Assembly (NCBI GenBank): GCA_016125185.1
Contig: WGMG01000011.1
Coordinates: 1 to 64,000 of the forward strand
From: Armatimonadota bacterium
GTDB taxonomy: Bacteria; Armatimonadota; Fimbriimonadia; Fimbriimonadales; Fimbriimonadaceae
DNA length: 64,000 bases
Direction of reading: 5' to 3'
In this document: in pieces, positions 7,678 to 17,848 of the stretch
How the letters are laid out: every line of letters starts with the position of its first letter
Numbering within the stretch: the stretch's first letter is position 1
The notes under the pieces: generated by a model
What the model saw: only the letters and a program-made list of their open reading frames with translations
The model's database searches: none
Told to the model about the DNA's origin: nothing
Made by a program: the position numbers and the translations under genes

Positions 7678-9201
7678 TTATTTCAGAAGGTCTTTGACGA
7701 CGTGGCCGTGGACGTCGGTAAGGCGGAAATCGCGGCCTTGGTAGCGGAACGTTAGTTTCGTGTGGTCGATTCCAAGTTGGTTGAGGATCGTGGCTTGGAG
7801 GTCGTGGACGTGGACGGCGCCAGGGGTGAAGTCGTCAATGCTCGGGTCGATGACTTTGCCGTCTTTGTCGACGATGTTGTATCCGTAGTCGTCTGTTTGA
7901 CCGTAGACCATGCCGGGTTTGACGCCGCCACCCGCCATCCACATGGTGAAGGCGCGGGGGTGGTGGTCGCGGCCGTAGTTTTCGTGGGAGAGCGGGCCCT
8001 GGGAGTAGACGGTGCGGCCGAACTCGCCGCCCCACACGACCAGCGTTTCGTCCAGGAGGCCGGTCCGTTTGAGGTCTTTGATGAGAGCGGCGCACGCCTG
8101 ATCGATGTCTTTAGCTTGGCTCGGCATGTCGATGCCAAGGTCGGTGTGGAGGTCCCAACCCCGGTGGAAGATTTGGATGAATCGCACGCCGCGCTCAACC
8201 ATGCGGCGGGCGAGGAGGCAGTTGGCGGCGAAGGTTCCGGGCTCGTGGGCGTCTTTACCGTACAGCTCGAAGGTTTCGGCCGATTCTTTGCTGAGGTCCG
8301 TGAGGTCCGGCACACTGGACTGGAGCTTGTAGGCGAGTTCGTATTGGGCAATGCGAGCGGCGATTTCGGGATCACCGAAGTCCGAGAGCGATTGGTGGTT
8401 GAGGGCGGCAACCTGATCGAGCATCGCGCGGCGGGCTTCGCGGCTCATGCCGTCTGGATCGTTCAGGTAGAGAACCGGATCGCCGTTTGAGCGCAAGCTG
8501 ACGCCTTGGTATTCGCTGGGCAGGAAGCCGGTGCCCCAGAGACGGGGGTAGACGGGCTGGTTGGGCTTGCCGCTAGAGACCTTGCTATGAAGAACGATGT
8601 AGGTCGGCAGGTTCTCGTTCATACTGCCGAGGCCGTAGCTGACCCACGCGCCCATGCTCGGGCGTCCGGGAAGAGTGCTTCCGGTCTGGATGAAGGTCGT
8701 GGCCGGGTCGTGGTTGATGGCCTCGGTCCACATGGATTTGACGACGCAAAGCTCATTGACGACCGAAGCGGTGTGAGGGAGAAGTTCGCTGACCCAAAGG
8801 CCGTCGCTGCCGTTGTCGTGCTGAGAGAATTTGTACTTGGACGGCGCGATGGGGAATCGCGCCTGGCCGCTCGTCATGGTGGTGATGCGTTGGCCGCGGC
8901 GGACCTCGTCGGGCAGGTCTTGGTTGAAATGGTCGTTGAGCTTTGGCTTGTAGTCCCAGAGGTCGAGCTGGCTGGGGCCACCACTCATGAAGAGGTAGAT
9001 GACGCGCTTGGCTTTAGGGGCGAAGTTGGGGAAGCCGGGGAGGCCATGCTGGCCGTCAGCCGCGCTCGCCAATTCGAGAAGGCTCCCGATTCCGCCGACG
9101 GCCAGGAGGCGACCGAGCGCGGCGGTCCCAATGCCGAGCGTGGCCCGCCCGAACAACTGCCGGCGGGTCATCATCAGGTTGGCTTCTTCGATTGGGTTCA
9201 T
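7678..9201 (-). CDS. DUF1501 secreted protein (sulfatase-like fold)
   Basis: A 507-residue protein of the DUF1501 family, common in Planctomycetes, Verrucomicrobia and Armatimonadota. It begins with a twin-arginine-type signal (RRQLFGR at residues about 13-19, then a hydrophobic stretch), so export folded by Tat is likely. The alkaline-phosphatase/sulfatase-like core shows [18 protein letters not shown] near the start, [12 protein letters not shown], and [12 protein letters not shown] plus [11 protein letters not shown] in the middle. Enzymatic activity of the family is not well established. Its start is 2 bp after the stop of the cytochrome-DUF1549-DUF1553 gene, a pairing seen widely in these phyla; both are probably one transcript. 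Confidence 0.9.
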   Translation of the reverse strand: MNPIEEANLMMTRRQLFGRATLGIGTAALGRLLAVGGIGSLLELASAADGQHGLPGFPNFAPKAKRVIYLFMSGGPSQLDLWDYKPKLNDHFNQDLPDEVRRGQRITTMTSGQARFPIAPSKYKFSQHDNGSDGLWVSELLPHTASVVNELCVVKSMWTEAINHDPATTFIQTGSTLPGRPSMGAWVSYGLGSMNENLPTYIVLHSKVSSGKPNQPVYPRLWGTGFLPSEYQGVSLRSNGDPVLYLNDPDGMSREARRAMLDQVAALNHQSLSDFGDPEIAARIAQYELAYKLQSSVPDLTDLSKESAETFELYGKDAHEPGTFAANCLLARRMVERGVRFIQIFHRGWDLHTDLGIDMPSQAKDIDQACAALIKDLKRTGLLDETLVVWGGEFGRTVYSQGPLSHENYGRDHHPRAFTMWMAGGGVKPGMVYGQTDDYGYNIVDKDGKVIDPSIDDFTPGAVHVHDLQATILNQLGIDHTKLTFRYQGRDFRLTDVHGHVVKDLLK

Positions 9202-9203
9202 GG

Positions 9204-12110
9204 CTAGTGTTGGGAGAGGAATTCGTCGGTGTTCATGACGCCCGAGCAGAGGATCATCCAGACGGCTTGCTCGGTGGGCGGGGCGATGTTGGATTGAGGC
9301 GAATCGCCGACCTGTAACAGCTTCTTCGCGGCGACATCGTCGCCTTTGTAGATGCTGCGGAGGCGGGCGAGCGATTGGGTCATGAGTTGGACTTCGGCGG
9401 GTTTGGGCTGGCGTTCCAGGGTTAGGCTGTAGAGCTTTTTGAGACGGTCTTCGTCAGTGCCGGGGGCCTTCAGGACTCGCGCGGCGAGGGTTCGGCTGGC
9501 TTCCAGGAACGCGGGCTCGTTCATCATGGCGAGAGCCTGGAGGGGAGTGTTGGTGGTGCTTCGGCGGACGATGCAACTATCGCGAAGCGGGGCGTCGAAG
9601 GTCACCATGACGGGCGGTGGACTGGTGCGCTTCCAGAACATGTAGAGGCTTCGCCGATAGATGTCGGTGCCGTGGTCGCGGACGTAGATGTGGGTTGCGC
9701 TGGCCGGGTCCGAACTGCTTTCCCAAAGGCCGTCGGGTTGGTAAGGTTTGAAGCCGTGACCACCAATCTTTTCGACGAGGAGTCCGCCTGCGTAGAGGGC
9801 CTTATCACGGATGACTTCGGCATCAAGGCGGAAACGGGGTCCGCGCGAGACGAGCCGATTTTCGGGATCTTTCGCGAGCTTGTCCTTGGTGATTTTGGAC
9901 GACTGGCGGAAGGCGGCCGAGGTGACGATGAGGCGATTGAGGGCCTTCACGCTCCAGCCGTGCTTGGCAAAGCTGACGGCGAGGTAGTCGAGGAGGGGTT
10001 GATCGACGGGCCATTCGCCCTGACTGCCGAAGTCCTCGGGAGTTTTGACGATGCCGACGCCGAAGTGCTGTTGCCAAATGCGGTTGGCAAAGACGCGGGC
10101 CACGAGGGGATTTTGAGCATCGGTGAGCCAGTTGGCGAAGCCGAGTCGGTTGTTGGGTTGACCGACGGGAAGGGTGCCGAGGGCGGCGGGAATGTGGCGT
10201 TGGACTTGGTCGCCCTTTTGGTTGTATTCGCCGCGCTTTAGGACAAAAGTGGGGCGGGGCTGAGCCATTTCCTTAGCGATAAGGGTCATCGGGATGGCGT
10301 CTTCGAAGTCCTTCTTGTCCTTTTGGAGCTTTCGATAGTCTTGCGAAAGCTTGGATTCGGGGCCCTCAGTCAAGAACACGTCGCGCATCTCGTCGATGGC
10401 TTTGGGGTCGGTTGGGGTCTTGCGATAGGCGGCGACAGCCATATCGCTTCGGTCGCCTTTGACCTTGCCGAAGCGGATGTTGAGCCCGTCGAAGGAGACG
10501 CCGTTGATGACCTTGGCGATCAGTTCGTTATCACCCGCGCGGAAGTCGGCGCGGACCACATCGACGCCCTGATTGAGGCCACGCCCGATCTTGTGGGAGT
10601 GGATCAGCTTACCGTTCAGCCACATGCGGATGGCGTCGTCGCTGGCGACGTTGAAGGTGACGGTCATCGCCTTGGGGAAGGTTACGGTGCCCTTGACGTA
10701 GACCGAGGAATTGTCCTTGCCGATGATGCCGGGAAAGTCTTTGCCAAGCTCGAAGGCGAACGGCTTCCAGGTGGCGGCGGGTTGGCCGGGCTCACCGGGA
10801 AAAGCCTTGTCGAAGGCTTCGTCGAAGTTGGCGGCGGTGTAAACCGGACTGATCATCCAATCCTTCGTGGCGGGAATCGGCTCGACGTGCTGATCGAACC
10901 AATCGGCGGCTTGGGCGGCATCGACCTTGGTTCGTATGTCGGCTAGATCCTTGCCCATCGCGGCGATCTTGGCTTCCTGCTCGGGCGAGGAGGCGCGAAC
11001 GTAGGGCGGTGGGAGCGAGATGTTGCCATCGAGCGGCTCGTCCTGGGTGCTATCGAAGTAGGCGTAGAGGCCGTAATAGTCCTTCTGCTTGATGGGGTCG
11101 TACTTGTGATCGTGGCACTTGGCGCAACCGACGGTGAGGCCCAGCATGACGGTGGAGGTCGTGTCCACGCGGTCAAAGGTGTTGCGGGCAAGGAACTCCT
11201 CGGGGATGGCGCCACCTTCGTTCGAGGTTAGGTTCATGCGGACGTAGCCGGTGGCGACGAGTTGTTCGGTGGTGGGGTTGGGAAGCAGGTCGCCCGCGAT
11301 CTGCCAGCGGACGAATTTGTCGAACGGCAGGTCCTTGTTGAAGGCTTGGATGACCCAGTCGCGGTAGGGGTAGACGGCGCGCTCGTTGTCGAGTTGGAGG
11401 CCGTGGGTGTCGCCATAGCGAACGGCATCGAGCCAGTAGCGGGCTTGGTGCTCGCCGTATTCGGGAGTGGCGAGGAGCTTATCGACAAAGCGCTCGTAGG
11501 CGTCGGGGGACTTGTCCTTTTTGAAGGCTTCCAGCAATGCGGGATCGGGCGGAAGACCGGTGAGGGTTTGGGCGGCGCGGAGGGCGAGCGTGTCGCGGTC
11601 GGCTTCGGGTTCAGGCTTGAGACCGGCGGCGTCGAGCTTGGCCATGACGAACCGATCGACCGGATTCTTGACCCATTTGGGGTCGCTGACCGGAGGAATT
11701 GTCGGCATGGTGGGCGGGACGTACGACCAATGCTTTTCGTATTTTGCGCCTTGGGAAATCCAGGTTTTGAGGGTCTCGATCTGGGCTGGGGTTAGGGGTT
11801 TGACGCCAGAATCGGACGGTGGCATTCGGTCGTCGGGATCTTTGGCCGAGACGCGCTCGATCAATAGCGAATGATCCGGTTGGCCGGGGACCACTGCCTT
11901 CTTGGTCGCTCCCTCGAAGGAATCGAGGCGGAGGCCGGACGCGGCGGCTTCGACATCGGGTCCGTGGCAGCGGAAGCAATGCTCGCTGAGGATGGGGCGA
12001 ACATCCTTATCGAAGTTGACGGGTTCGACCTTGGCCGTTTTTTGGCTGATGGGCCAAGCGACACCCGCAATTGCAAGCGCAAGAGAAAACAGGGAGAGCG
12101 TGAGCTTCAT
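9204..12110 (-). CDS. Cytochrome c-like PSD1/DUF1549/DUF1553 secreted protein
   Basis: A 968-residue exported protein. After a signal peptide ([20 protein letters not shown]) comes a planctomycete-type cytochrome c domain (PSCyt1) with one CFRCH heme motif, then DUF1549, a galactose-binding-like insert (residues about 440-530) and DUF1553 at the C-terminus. A second CAKCH motif sits in DUF1549. These proteins are thought to help degrade complex polysaccharides or organics at the cell surface, but the reaction is unknown. ATG 12110 was chosen over ATG 12131 because the latter overlaps a TATAAT box; that box ends exactly 19 nt before 12110. It is followed after 2 bp by the DUF1501 gene. Confidence 0.9.
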   Translation of the reverse strand: MKLTLSLFSLALAIAGVAWPISQKTAKVEPVNFDKDVRPILSEHCFRCHGPDVEAAASGLRLDSFEGATKKAVVPGQPDHSLLIERVSAKDPDDRMPPSDSGVKPLTPAQIETLKTWISQGAKYEKHWSYVPPTMPTIPPVSDPKWVKNPVDRFVMAKLDAAGLKPEPEADRDTLALRAAQTLTGLPPDPALLEAFKKDKSPDAYERFVDKLLATPEYGEHQARYWLDAVRYGDTHGLQLDNERAVYPYRDWVIQAFNKDLPFDKFVRWQIAGDLLPNPTTEQLVATGYVRMNLTSNEGGAIPEEFLARNTFDRVDTTSTVMLGLTVGCAKCHDHKYDPIKQKDYYGLYAYFDSTQDEPLDGNISLPPPYVRASSPEQEAKIAAMGKDLADIRTKVDAAQAADWFDQHVEPIPATKDWMISPVYTAANFDEAFDKAFPGEPGQPAATWKPFAFELGKDFPGIIGKDNSSVYVKGTVTFPKAMTVTFNVASDDAIRMWLNGKLIHSHKIGRGLNQGVDVVRADFRAGDNELIAKVINGVSFDGLNIRFGKVKGDRSDMAVAAYRKTPTDPKAIDEMRDVFLTEGPESKLSQDYRKLQKDKKDFEDAIPMTLIAKEMAQPRPTFVLKRGEYNQKGDQVQRHIPAALGTLPVGQPNNRLGFANWLTDAQNPLVARVFANRIWQQHFGVGIVKTPEDFGSQGEWPVDQPLLDYLAVSFAKHGWSVKALNRLIVTSAAFRQSSKITKDKLAKDPENRLVSRGPRFRLDAEVIRDKALYAGGLLVEKIGGHGFKPYQPDGLWESSSDPASATHIYVRDHGTDIYRRSLYMFWKRTSPPPVMVTFDAPLRDSCIVRRSTTNTPLQALAMMNEPAFLEASRTLAARVLKAPGTDEDRLKKLYSLTLERQPKPAEVQLMTQSLARLRSIYKGDDVAAKKLLQVGDSPQSNIAPPTEQAVWMILCSGVMNTDEFLSQH

Positions 12111-12225
12111 TTCGACGCTGAACGCCCCCATTATACGGCGATGAGGATGTCGTCAAAAGTACTGAGTGGACATTTGAACGGGAAAGTGGACATAGCGAAG
12201 GCGTCAGAATAGGATTTGGCTCGCC

Positions 12226-13857
12226 ATGACCAACCTGGATATTGCTCAAGCCGCTACATTGCGGCCCATCACCTCCGTTGCCGCCGATTTTGGACTCGGT
12301 GACGACGACTTTGAAGCCCTCGGCCGATATAAAGGGAAGCTAACGCTGGACGCGGTTCAGCGTCTCACCTCGAAGCAGACGGGGAAGCTGATCTTGGTGA
12401 CGGCGATGAGCCCGACGCCGTCGGGCGTGGGCAAGACGACGGTGACGGTTGGGCTAGCACAGGGGCTTTGCTCGATCGGTAAGCGAGCGATTCCGGCGAT
12501 TCGCGAGCCAGCTTTGGGACCGATTTTTGGGATCAAGGGTGGAGCTTGCGGGGGCGGATACAGCCAGGTTTTGCCGATGGAGGACATCAACCTCTTTTTC
12601 ACCGGCGATTTCCCCGCAATTACGGCGGCGCATAACCTGCTGAGCGCGCTTCTGGACTCGCATCTGAACCATGGAAACGAGCTTGGGATCGACACAAGGG
12701 GGGACCTGTGGCCGCGGACCCTGGACATGAACGACCGGGCGTTGCGGCAGATCGTCGTTGGGCTTGGGGGACGGAGCAATGGTCCTACGCGGGAGGACGG
12801 CTTTGTGATCACCCCGGCGAGCGAGATCATGGCGATTTTGTGTTTGTCGACCTCGCTGACCGACCTGAAGGAGCGGTTGGGTGCGATTGTGGTGGGACAT
12901 AACCTGCGGCGTGAGCCGGTGTATGCGCGCGACCTGCGGGCGCATGGGGCGATGGCTGCGCTGTTGGCGACGGCGATCCGGCCGAATGTGGTGCAGACGA
13001 TGGAGGGCGGCTTGGCGTTTGTTCATGGTGGTCCGTTTGGGAATATCGCGCACGGGTGTTCGTCGATTTTGGGCACGCAATGCTCGCTTGGGTTGGCCGA
13101 CTATACGGTGACGGAAGCGGGTTTTGGTGCGGATTTGGGAGCGGAAAAGTTTCTCAATATCCTATGTCCGCGCCTGGGGCGAGGGCCCGATGCGATCGTG
13201 TTGGTGGCGACGATTGCGTCGCTGAAACATCAGGGCAACGGCGATTTGACGTTCGGGGTTGGGAACCTACGGAGGCATGCGGAGCATCTGCGGAACTATG
13301 GGCCCGAGATCGTGGCGGCGGTGAACCGTCGGGCAGAGGATACGGACGACGAGCACGCCGAGTTGATCCGGCTTTGTGCTGAGTTTGGCGTGAAGGCGGT
13401 TTCGTGCAACCCCTGGGGAGCCGGAGGTCCGGGTTGCGCCGAGCTGGCGAAATTGGTTTGCGAAGTGGCGGAACGGACGGTGCCGACGACCCAGCTTTAT
13501 GCGCGGGAGGATGCACTGGAGACGAAGCTGTTGAAGATCGTTCAGCGGGCGTACGGCGGGCAGGATGTGGAGATGTCGGATAAGGCGCGCAAGAACCTCA
13601 AGTGGCTTGAGGCGAACGGCTTTGGGAATTTGCCAGTGTGCGTGGCGAAGACACAGTACAGCCTGAGCGACGATCCGTCGCTTTTGAACGCGCCGGACGG
13701 GTTTACGTTGCACGTGCGAGAGCTTCGGCTTTCGGCGGGGGCGGGGTTTGTCGTGGCGGTTTGTGGCGAGGTGATGTTGATGCCGGGGTTGGGGAAGACG
13801 CCGACGGCGTTCGCGATCGACATCGACGATGACGGGAAGATTTCGGGGTTGTTTTAG
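12226..13857 (+). CDS. fhs: Formate--tetrahydrofolate ligase
   Basis: A 543-residue cytoplasmic enzyme, near the usual 555. It joins formate to tetrahydrofolate with ATP to make 10-formyl-THF for purine and formyl-Met synthesis. The P-loop reads TPSGVGKTTVTVGL, a slight variant of the usual TPxGEGKTT. Other family blocks are REPALGPIFGIKGGACGGGYSQV, TGDFPAITAAHNLL and the FNPWGAGG-like region (CNPWGAGGPG). TAGGAT (12210-12215) ends 10 nt before ATG, so the mRNA may be leaderless. Monocistronic. Confidence 0.95.
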   Translation: MTNLDIAQAATLRPITSVAADFGLGDDDFEALGRYKGKLTLDAVQRLTSKQTGKLILVTAMSPTPSGVGKTTVTVGLAQGLCSIGKRAIPAIREPALGPIFGIKGGACGGGYSQVLPMEDINLFFTGDFPAITAAHNLLSALLDSHLNHGNELGIDTRGDLWPRTLDMNDRALRQIVVGLGGRSNGPTREDGFVITPASEIMAILCLSTSLTDLKERLGAIVVGHNLRREPVYARDLRAHGAMAALLATAIRPNVVQTMEGGLAFVHGGPFGNIAHGCSSILGTQCSLGLADYTVTEAGFGADLGAEKFLNILCPRLGRGPDAIVLVATIASLKHQGNGDLTFGVGNLRRHAEHLRNYGPEIVAAVNRRAEDTDDEHAELIRLCAEFGVKAVSCNPWGAGGPGCAELAKLVCEVAERTVPTTQLYAREDALETKLLKIVQRAYGGQDVEMSDKARKNLKWLEANGFGNLPVCVAKTQYSLSDDPSLLNAPDGFTLHVRELRLSAGAGFVVAVCGEVMLMPGLGKTPTAFAIDIDDDGKISGLF

Positions 13858-14150
13858 GCTTCGCTTTCGCAAACATAGATGAGATGGTGGCGAGAGTCGC
13901 CTTCCTTCGAACGGGCCAACGGCTGGGCTTCGCCCGGGTCGTCCCGACTTTCGGGACTCCTTGGACTCTTCAAGGTCCGGTTCATAATCCAGCCCTTCGA
14001 GCCACTTTGCGGCTCTGCGGACCGGGCTAAATTAGAACGCCCCTTCAGGGCTCCATATGGACTTTTGATGTCGCAGGTTTGTGCTGAGAACAAACATCCC
14101 CAGTACTTCGACCGGCTCTGGAGGGGAGCCAGTTACGTTACACTAAAGGT
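13858..14150. repeat. Cluster of short hairpins, no gene
   Basis: This 293-bp gap holds no convincing ORF. It is packed with small inverted repeats: GGCGA-GAG-TCGCC, GGGC-TTC-GCCC, GTCCCGA-CTT-TCGGGAC, AGCC-N7-GGCT and a CCCCTTCAGGGG-like unit, spread over about 13890-14075. Each is 10-20 bp with a tiny loop, and they follow one another with little spacing. A TACACT box (14139-14144) at the end serves the oxidoreductase gene. Confidence 0.55.
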
Positions 14151-15764
14151 GTGAAGCCCGCCGACTTGAAGTCCTCCTACGACGTTGTCGTGGTCGGTAG
14201 CGGGCACAACGGCTTGGTCGCGGCGGCGTATTTAGCGCGGGCCGGGAAGTCGGTTTTGGTTTTGGAGCGGAATTCGACTTTGGGCGGGGCGACGGCTTCG
14301 CAGAAGGTCTTTCCCGATTACGAGGCGTACCTTTCGCGCTATTCCTACCTGGTGTCTCTCTTTCCGCAGAAGATCGTCAACGACTTGGGACTGACCTTTC
14401 GGACGGAGCGGCGAACAACGGCTTCCTTTACGCCGTACGATAGCAATTCAAAGGGGCTGGTGCTTTCGAACGTCGATGAGGTGCGGTCGCGGGAGTCGAT
14501 GAGGGAGATGACAGGCGGCGATCAGGCGTGGGCTGATTACGAGCGGCTGATGGCGCTGGAGACGGCTTTAGCTGGGCGAGTTTGGCCGACCCTGCTGGAG
14601 CCTTTGCGCGCGCGGAACGAGTTTGAGGCGGCGATGGAGTCGCCTTTGGAGAAGGAGGCTTGGCGGTCGTTTGTGGAGGAACCTTTGGGCGGCGTGATCG
14701 AGCGATATGCCCAGCATGACGCGTTGCGCGGCCTGGTGATGACGGACGGCAAGATCGGCGTGTTTACCCATCCCGACGACCCATCCCTGATTCAGAATCG
14801 ATGCTTTTTGTACCACGTGATCGGCGGTGGGAACGGCGAATGGCGCGTGCCGGTAGGCGGGATGCGGTCGCTGGTGAATTCGCTTTTGGATGCTTGTCGG
14901 TCGGCGGGTGTCGAGTTTATGAGTTCGACTTGTGTTCAAGGTGTTTCGCTCGGCTCTGAAGTCCATGAAGTTCGGTTCGATCACGAGGGGGCTGATTTTG
15001 CGGTCGATGCTCGCTCTGTGCTGGTGAACGCGGGTCCTAAGACGTTCGCTCGGCTCTTTGGGTTGGCTTGGGAGCCAACGGCGACGGACGAGGGATCGGT
15101 GGTGAAGATCAACATGCTTTTGCGGCGCTTGCCGAAGGTTCGAGCGGCGGGAGTGTCGTCGGAAGAGGCGTTTGCCGGATCGTTCCACATCGACGAAGGA
15201 TACGAGCAGATGCGGCAGTCGTTTGCGACGGCGGCGACGGGCGTGGTGCCAAACCCGGCTCCGGGCGAAATGTATTGCCATACGCTGACGGACCCATCGA
15301 TTTTGAGCGATGAGTTGCGGCGTGAGGGGTACCACACGCTGACGCTGTTCGGGCTCGACATGCCTTATCGGCTGTTCGAAGAGGACCACGACGCGCGGAA
15401 GCGGCGGGTGCTGGAGCTTTATCTGGAGGGGCTGGACCGAATCTGCGCGGAGCCGTTTGCGGACTGCCTGGCATTTGATGCGGACGGGCGTCCGTGCATC
15501 GAGATCAAGACGCCGCAGGACCTTGAGATGGAGGTCGATCTTGATCTCGGGAACATCTTCCACAACTCGCTTTCGTGGCCGTTTGCCGACCGGGCGGAGG
15601 ACACAGGGACCTGGGGTGTTGAGACCGAGTTTCCTCGTGTTTATCGAGCCGGGTCGTCGGCGTTGCGAGGCGGCGCAGTGAGCGGAATACCCGGCCATAA
15701 CGCGGCGATGTGCCTGCTTGAGGCGGAGAGCCGTCTTGAAGCAGAACGGGTTACCCTGCGCTAG
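14151..15764 (+). CDS. FAD-dependent oxidoreductase, phytoene-desaturase-like
   Basis: A 537-residue flavoprotein. The N-terminal dinucleotide-binding motif is VVVVGSGHNGLVAAAYLARAG followed by an acidic residue (LVLERN), the GxGxxG...E pattern of FAD binding. The body matches the NAD(P)/FAD oxidoreductase group related to phytoene desaturase CrtI and human PYROXD2. The C-terminal FAD block is around SALRGGAVSGIPGHNAA. The substrate is not known, and no carotenoid genes are nearby. Start is GTG 14151, with TACACT ending 6 nt upstream. Its stop overlaps the stop of the convergent peptidase gene by 4 bp. Confidence 0.85.
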   Translation: MKPADLKSSYDVVVVGSGHNGLVAAAYLARAGKSVLVLERNSTLGGATASQKVFPDYEAYLSRYSYLVSLFPQKIVNDLGLTFRTERRTTASFTPYDSNSKGLVLSNVDEVRSRESMREMTGGDQAWADYERLMALETALAGRVWPTLLEPLRARNEFEAAMESPLEKEAWRSFVEEPLGGVIERYAQHDALRGLVMTDGKIGVFTHPDDPSLIQNRCFLYHVIGGGNGEWRVPVGGMRSLVNSLLDACRSAGVEFMSSTCVQGVSLGSEVHEVRFDHEGADFAVDARSVLVNAGPKTFARLFGLAWEPTATDEGSVVKINMLLRRLPKVRAAGVSSEEAFAGSFHIDEGYEQMRQSFATAATGVVPNPAPGEMYCHTLTDPSILSDELRREGYHTLTLFGLDMPYRLFEEDHDARKRRVLELYLEGLDRICAEPFADCLAFDADGRPCIEIKTPQDLEMEVDLDLGNIFHNSLSWPFADRAEDTGTWGVETEFPRVYRAGSSALRGGAVSGIPGHNAAMCLLEAESRLEAERVTLR

Positions 15765-16942
15765 CCTCGGAAGAATCGCCTGGCGGCGTCCATCCAGGGG
15801 TCGCCCGCTTTTGGCTGGACGAGGATTTTGGGCTTCCAGAACTCACGCGGCGTGCCGTCGACGTGATAGATTTTCTCGGTAGGAAATTGGACGCGGAGCT
15901 TGGAAACGGGTAGCTCGAAGCCGGAAATTGCGCCGCGGAGTCCGGCCATGTGGGTGCCGATGACGGTTCCGGCCCTGGTAGCGTCGAAGCCGATCGCGAT
16001 GCCTTCGCCCATGCTTCCGGTCCAGTGGTCAACGAGGATGGCGACCTTGGCCTTTGGAGTTTGGCTGTAGCGCGGGTTGGCGTACTCGACCCAGTCGTGG
16101 ATCGTGTTGGTGTCAATCTCGTAGAAGGTGTGGCGCTGGAAGGCCCGGCGGGAGCGGACGAAGTGGCCGAGGATGGCGCGGGCGACGGAGGAATCGCCGC
16201 CGCTAGGAGTGTTGCGGAGGTCGATGACGATCCGTTTGGCTTTGAGAATATCGGCGCGGTGATGGTCGAATTCGGTGACGAGGCTATATTGGCCGAGGCT
16301 GTTTTCGGGGCGGAGGTAGAGGATTCCGCCAGGAAGGTTTTCGACGTCGAGGGCTTTGTCGAACGAGGGCTGGGCGGCAGTCGCGAAGCTGAGTTCGAAA
16401 GTTTTGCCGCTTCGCTTGACGGTGAGTTTTCGGGGCGAATCCCATCGTCCGGCGAGGGCGGCGTTGAGGCCGTATTCGGCGGCGCGTGGGTCGGTTTTGC
16501 GGACGTGAAGCCACTCTTCGGAGGCGGCTTTGGCAGTTTTACCGTTGATTTGGAGGATGACGTCGCCGTTTTTGACTCCGGCTTTCTGGGCGATGGAGTT
16601 CGGGCGGACCTCCTCGATGATGGCGTTATCGCCATGCCAGGCGGCGTAGATGTCGGCGCCGGTGGGCACGAGGCGGGGCGAATGGTCGTCGTTGGAGCCT
16701 AGGCCAGCATGGAAATCGTGAAGCTCGCCGATGAGGTCTTCGAGGGCGCGCAGGACGTCGGTTTTGGTTTTCGCGTCTCGGAAAGTCGGCTCGTAGGCTT
16801 TTTGGAGAGCGTCGAAGTCGATTTTGTCTTGGTGGGTGTAGGCACCGGCGAGGCGGATGTCCTCGATGAACTCTTTGAGGTCGGCGGTGTAGTCGGGGGC
16901 TTGGATGAAGCATGCAGCGGCGAATGCAACACAGGAGAGCAT
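15761..16942 (-). CDS. S41-family carboxy-terminal processing-type peptidase
   Basis: A 393-residue exported serine peptidase. It has a short signal peptide (MLSCVAFAAACFIQA), a helical N-terminal domain, a PDZ domain (about residues 105-190, with AQKAGVKNGDVILQINGK) and the S41 catalytic domain. The catalytic Ser lies in DHWTGSMGEGIA, with RIVIDLRNTPSGGDSS earlier. S41 peptidases cleave near protein C-termini in the periplasm and act in quality control. No clear promoter is seen close to the ATG. It converges on the oxidoreductase gene with a 4-bp overlap. Confidence 0.88.
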   Translation of the reverse strand: MLSCVAFAAACFIQAPDYTADLKEFIEDIRLAGAYTHQDKIDFDALQKAYEPTFRDAKTKTDVLRALEDLIGELHDFHAGLGSNDDHSPRLVPTGADIYAAWHGDNAIIEEVRPNSIAQKAGVKNGDVILQINGKTAKAASEEWLHVRKTDPRAAEYGLNAALAGRWDSPRKLTVKRSGKTFELSFATAAQPSFDKALDVENLPGGILYLRPENSLGQYSLVTEFDHHRADILKAKRIVIDLRNTPSGGDSSVARAILGHFVRSRRAFQRHTFYEIDTNTIHDWVEYANPRYSQTPKAKVAILVDHWTGSMGEGIAIGFDATRAGTVIGTHMAGLRGAISGFELPVSKLRVQFPTEKIYHVDGTPREFWKPKILVQPKAGDPWMDAARRFFRG

Positions 16943-17015
16943 GGGAATCCAGATTTTGGCATATGGGCAGTTGCGGAGGACACAGGAATTCGGGTTAAAT
17001 ATAGGTCTTGACCTC

Positions 17016-17091
<76 letters not shown>

Positions 17092-17099
17092 AAGTTTAC

Positions 17100-17116
17100 G
17101 GCTCCTTACGGGAGCC
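17100..17116 (+). terminator. tRNA terminator hairpin
   Basis: GGCTCC, loop TTACG, GGAGCC, followed by TCTTTCATTT. It lies 9 bp after the CCA end of tRNA-Ala and is a plausible intrinsic terminator for it. Confidence 0.6.
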
Positions 17117-17193
17117 TCTTTCATTTGTGGAGTTTTGGGGCGAGAAGTTTATCCCGCCGAGCTTGCGAGGGAAATGAGCGAAGCGAATCGGGA

Positions 17194-17217
17194 AGCCCCC
17201 TTACCTCCACCAAAGTT
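17194..17217 (+). repeat. Copy of the tRNA-Ala 3' tail plus flank (24 bp)
   Basis: A 24-bp perfect copy of 17073-17096, that is the 3' part of the T arm, the 3' acceptor strand, CCA and the first 5 bp after it. It ends 3 bp before the ATG of the GIY-YIG reading frame. Only the tail is present, so it cannot make a tRNA. Confidence 0.9.
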
Positions 17218-17220
17218 CTG

Positions 17221-17475
17221 ATGTTCTTCGTTTACATCCTTTGGAGCGAATCTCGTCAGAGATTCTATATGGGTCATTCCGCTGATTTTGAAGACCGACT
17301 GATAAGGCATAACGAAGGGCGATCTAAAGCGACAAATCCTGGAGTCCCGTGGGTCCTGAAGTACACCGAAAGTTTTGACACAAAGGCTCTCGCAGTGCCG
17401 AGAGTTGGAGATTAAGTCGTGGAAATCGGCTGACCGGATTAAGGAGCTCATTGGAGAGCGTCCCGCTAGGCGGGA
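17221..17475 (+). pseudogene. GIY-YIG nuclease (URI-type), frameshifted
   Basis: The frame from ATG 17221 encodes MFFVYILWSESRQRFYMGH, the GIY-YIG core (VYI...YMG), then the Arg/Glu region DRLIRHNEGRSKATNPG and GVPWVLKYTESFDTK. It then breaks near 17392-17402. The expected continuation RELEIKSWKSADRIKELIG is present in another frame (from about 17402), consistent with a 2-bp loss in a CG-rich spot. A homing-type or repair nuclease of about 85 residues has therefore lost its C-terminal helix in frame. It lies between two fragments of the upstream tRNA gene, with an AT-rich start and no own promoter seen. A sequencing error cannot be excluded. Confidence 0.78.
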
Positions 17476-17504
17476 CAAGAGGTCAGGGGTTCGAGCCCCC
17501 TTAC
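17476..17504 (+). repeat. Copy of the tRNA-Ala 3' half (29 bp)
   Basis: A perfect 29-bp copy of 17055-17083, covering the 3' side of the anticodon stem, the variable loop, the T arm and the first bases of the 3' acceptor strand. It follows directly after the end of the GIY-YIG coding sequence and a GTCCCGC/GCGGGAC hairpin (17460-17475). With the copy at 17194 it brackets the nuclease gene. Confidence 0.9.
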
Positions 17505-17848
17505 TGTACTCTGCGGTCTTCAGCTATGTAGGCAAATTGCCGCACCGCGATGTGGCGTGGGTAGCGACACGGCTTGAGCACTCCATAGTGGCTGAACCCC
17601 TGTGATCTCTATTGGGCGCTTAGACGTGCTGTTGGGCAGTCCCGATTTGCTTCGCATATTTCCCTTCGGCGGGAACTTCGTGATGCCCACCCTCCCAGAC
17701 ACTGGTAAATCTCAAGTTCACCCACCCGTAAAGCGGCTCTCTGGATGTGAACATTATTTTGGACATTATTAAGCCTTGGAGTACCTCCGTCCTTTCCTCG
17801 GTCACAAGTATAGTAACCATTGAACCTTCGCGGTTTGGGCCCCACAAG
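17505..17848. other. Non-coding DNA before the GH38-LamG gene
   Basis: No gene is supported. It contains a relic of a dispersed structured repeat (GATGCCCACCCTCCCA at 17682-17697 and ACTGGTAAATC shortly after), which recurs at about 23864-23948. Near the gene a TATAGT box (about 17809-17814) could be the -10 element, leaving a leader of about 30 nt with no Shine-Dalgarno motif. Confidence 0.45.

Noticed and set aside
13879-14154. 91-residue ORF in the hairpin cluster
   Set aside because: Its translation only reflects the inverted repeats, and it ends across the start of the oxidoreductase gene.
17194-17504. Second and third tRNA-Ala genes
   Set aside because: Only 3' fragments are present; D arm and full acceptor stem are missing.
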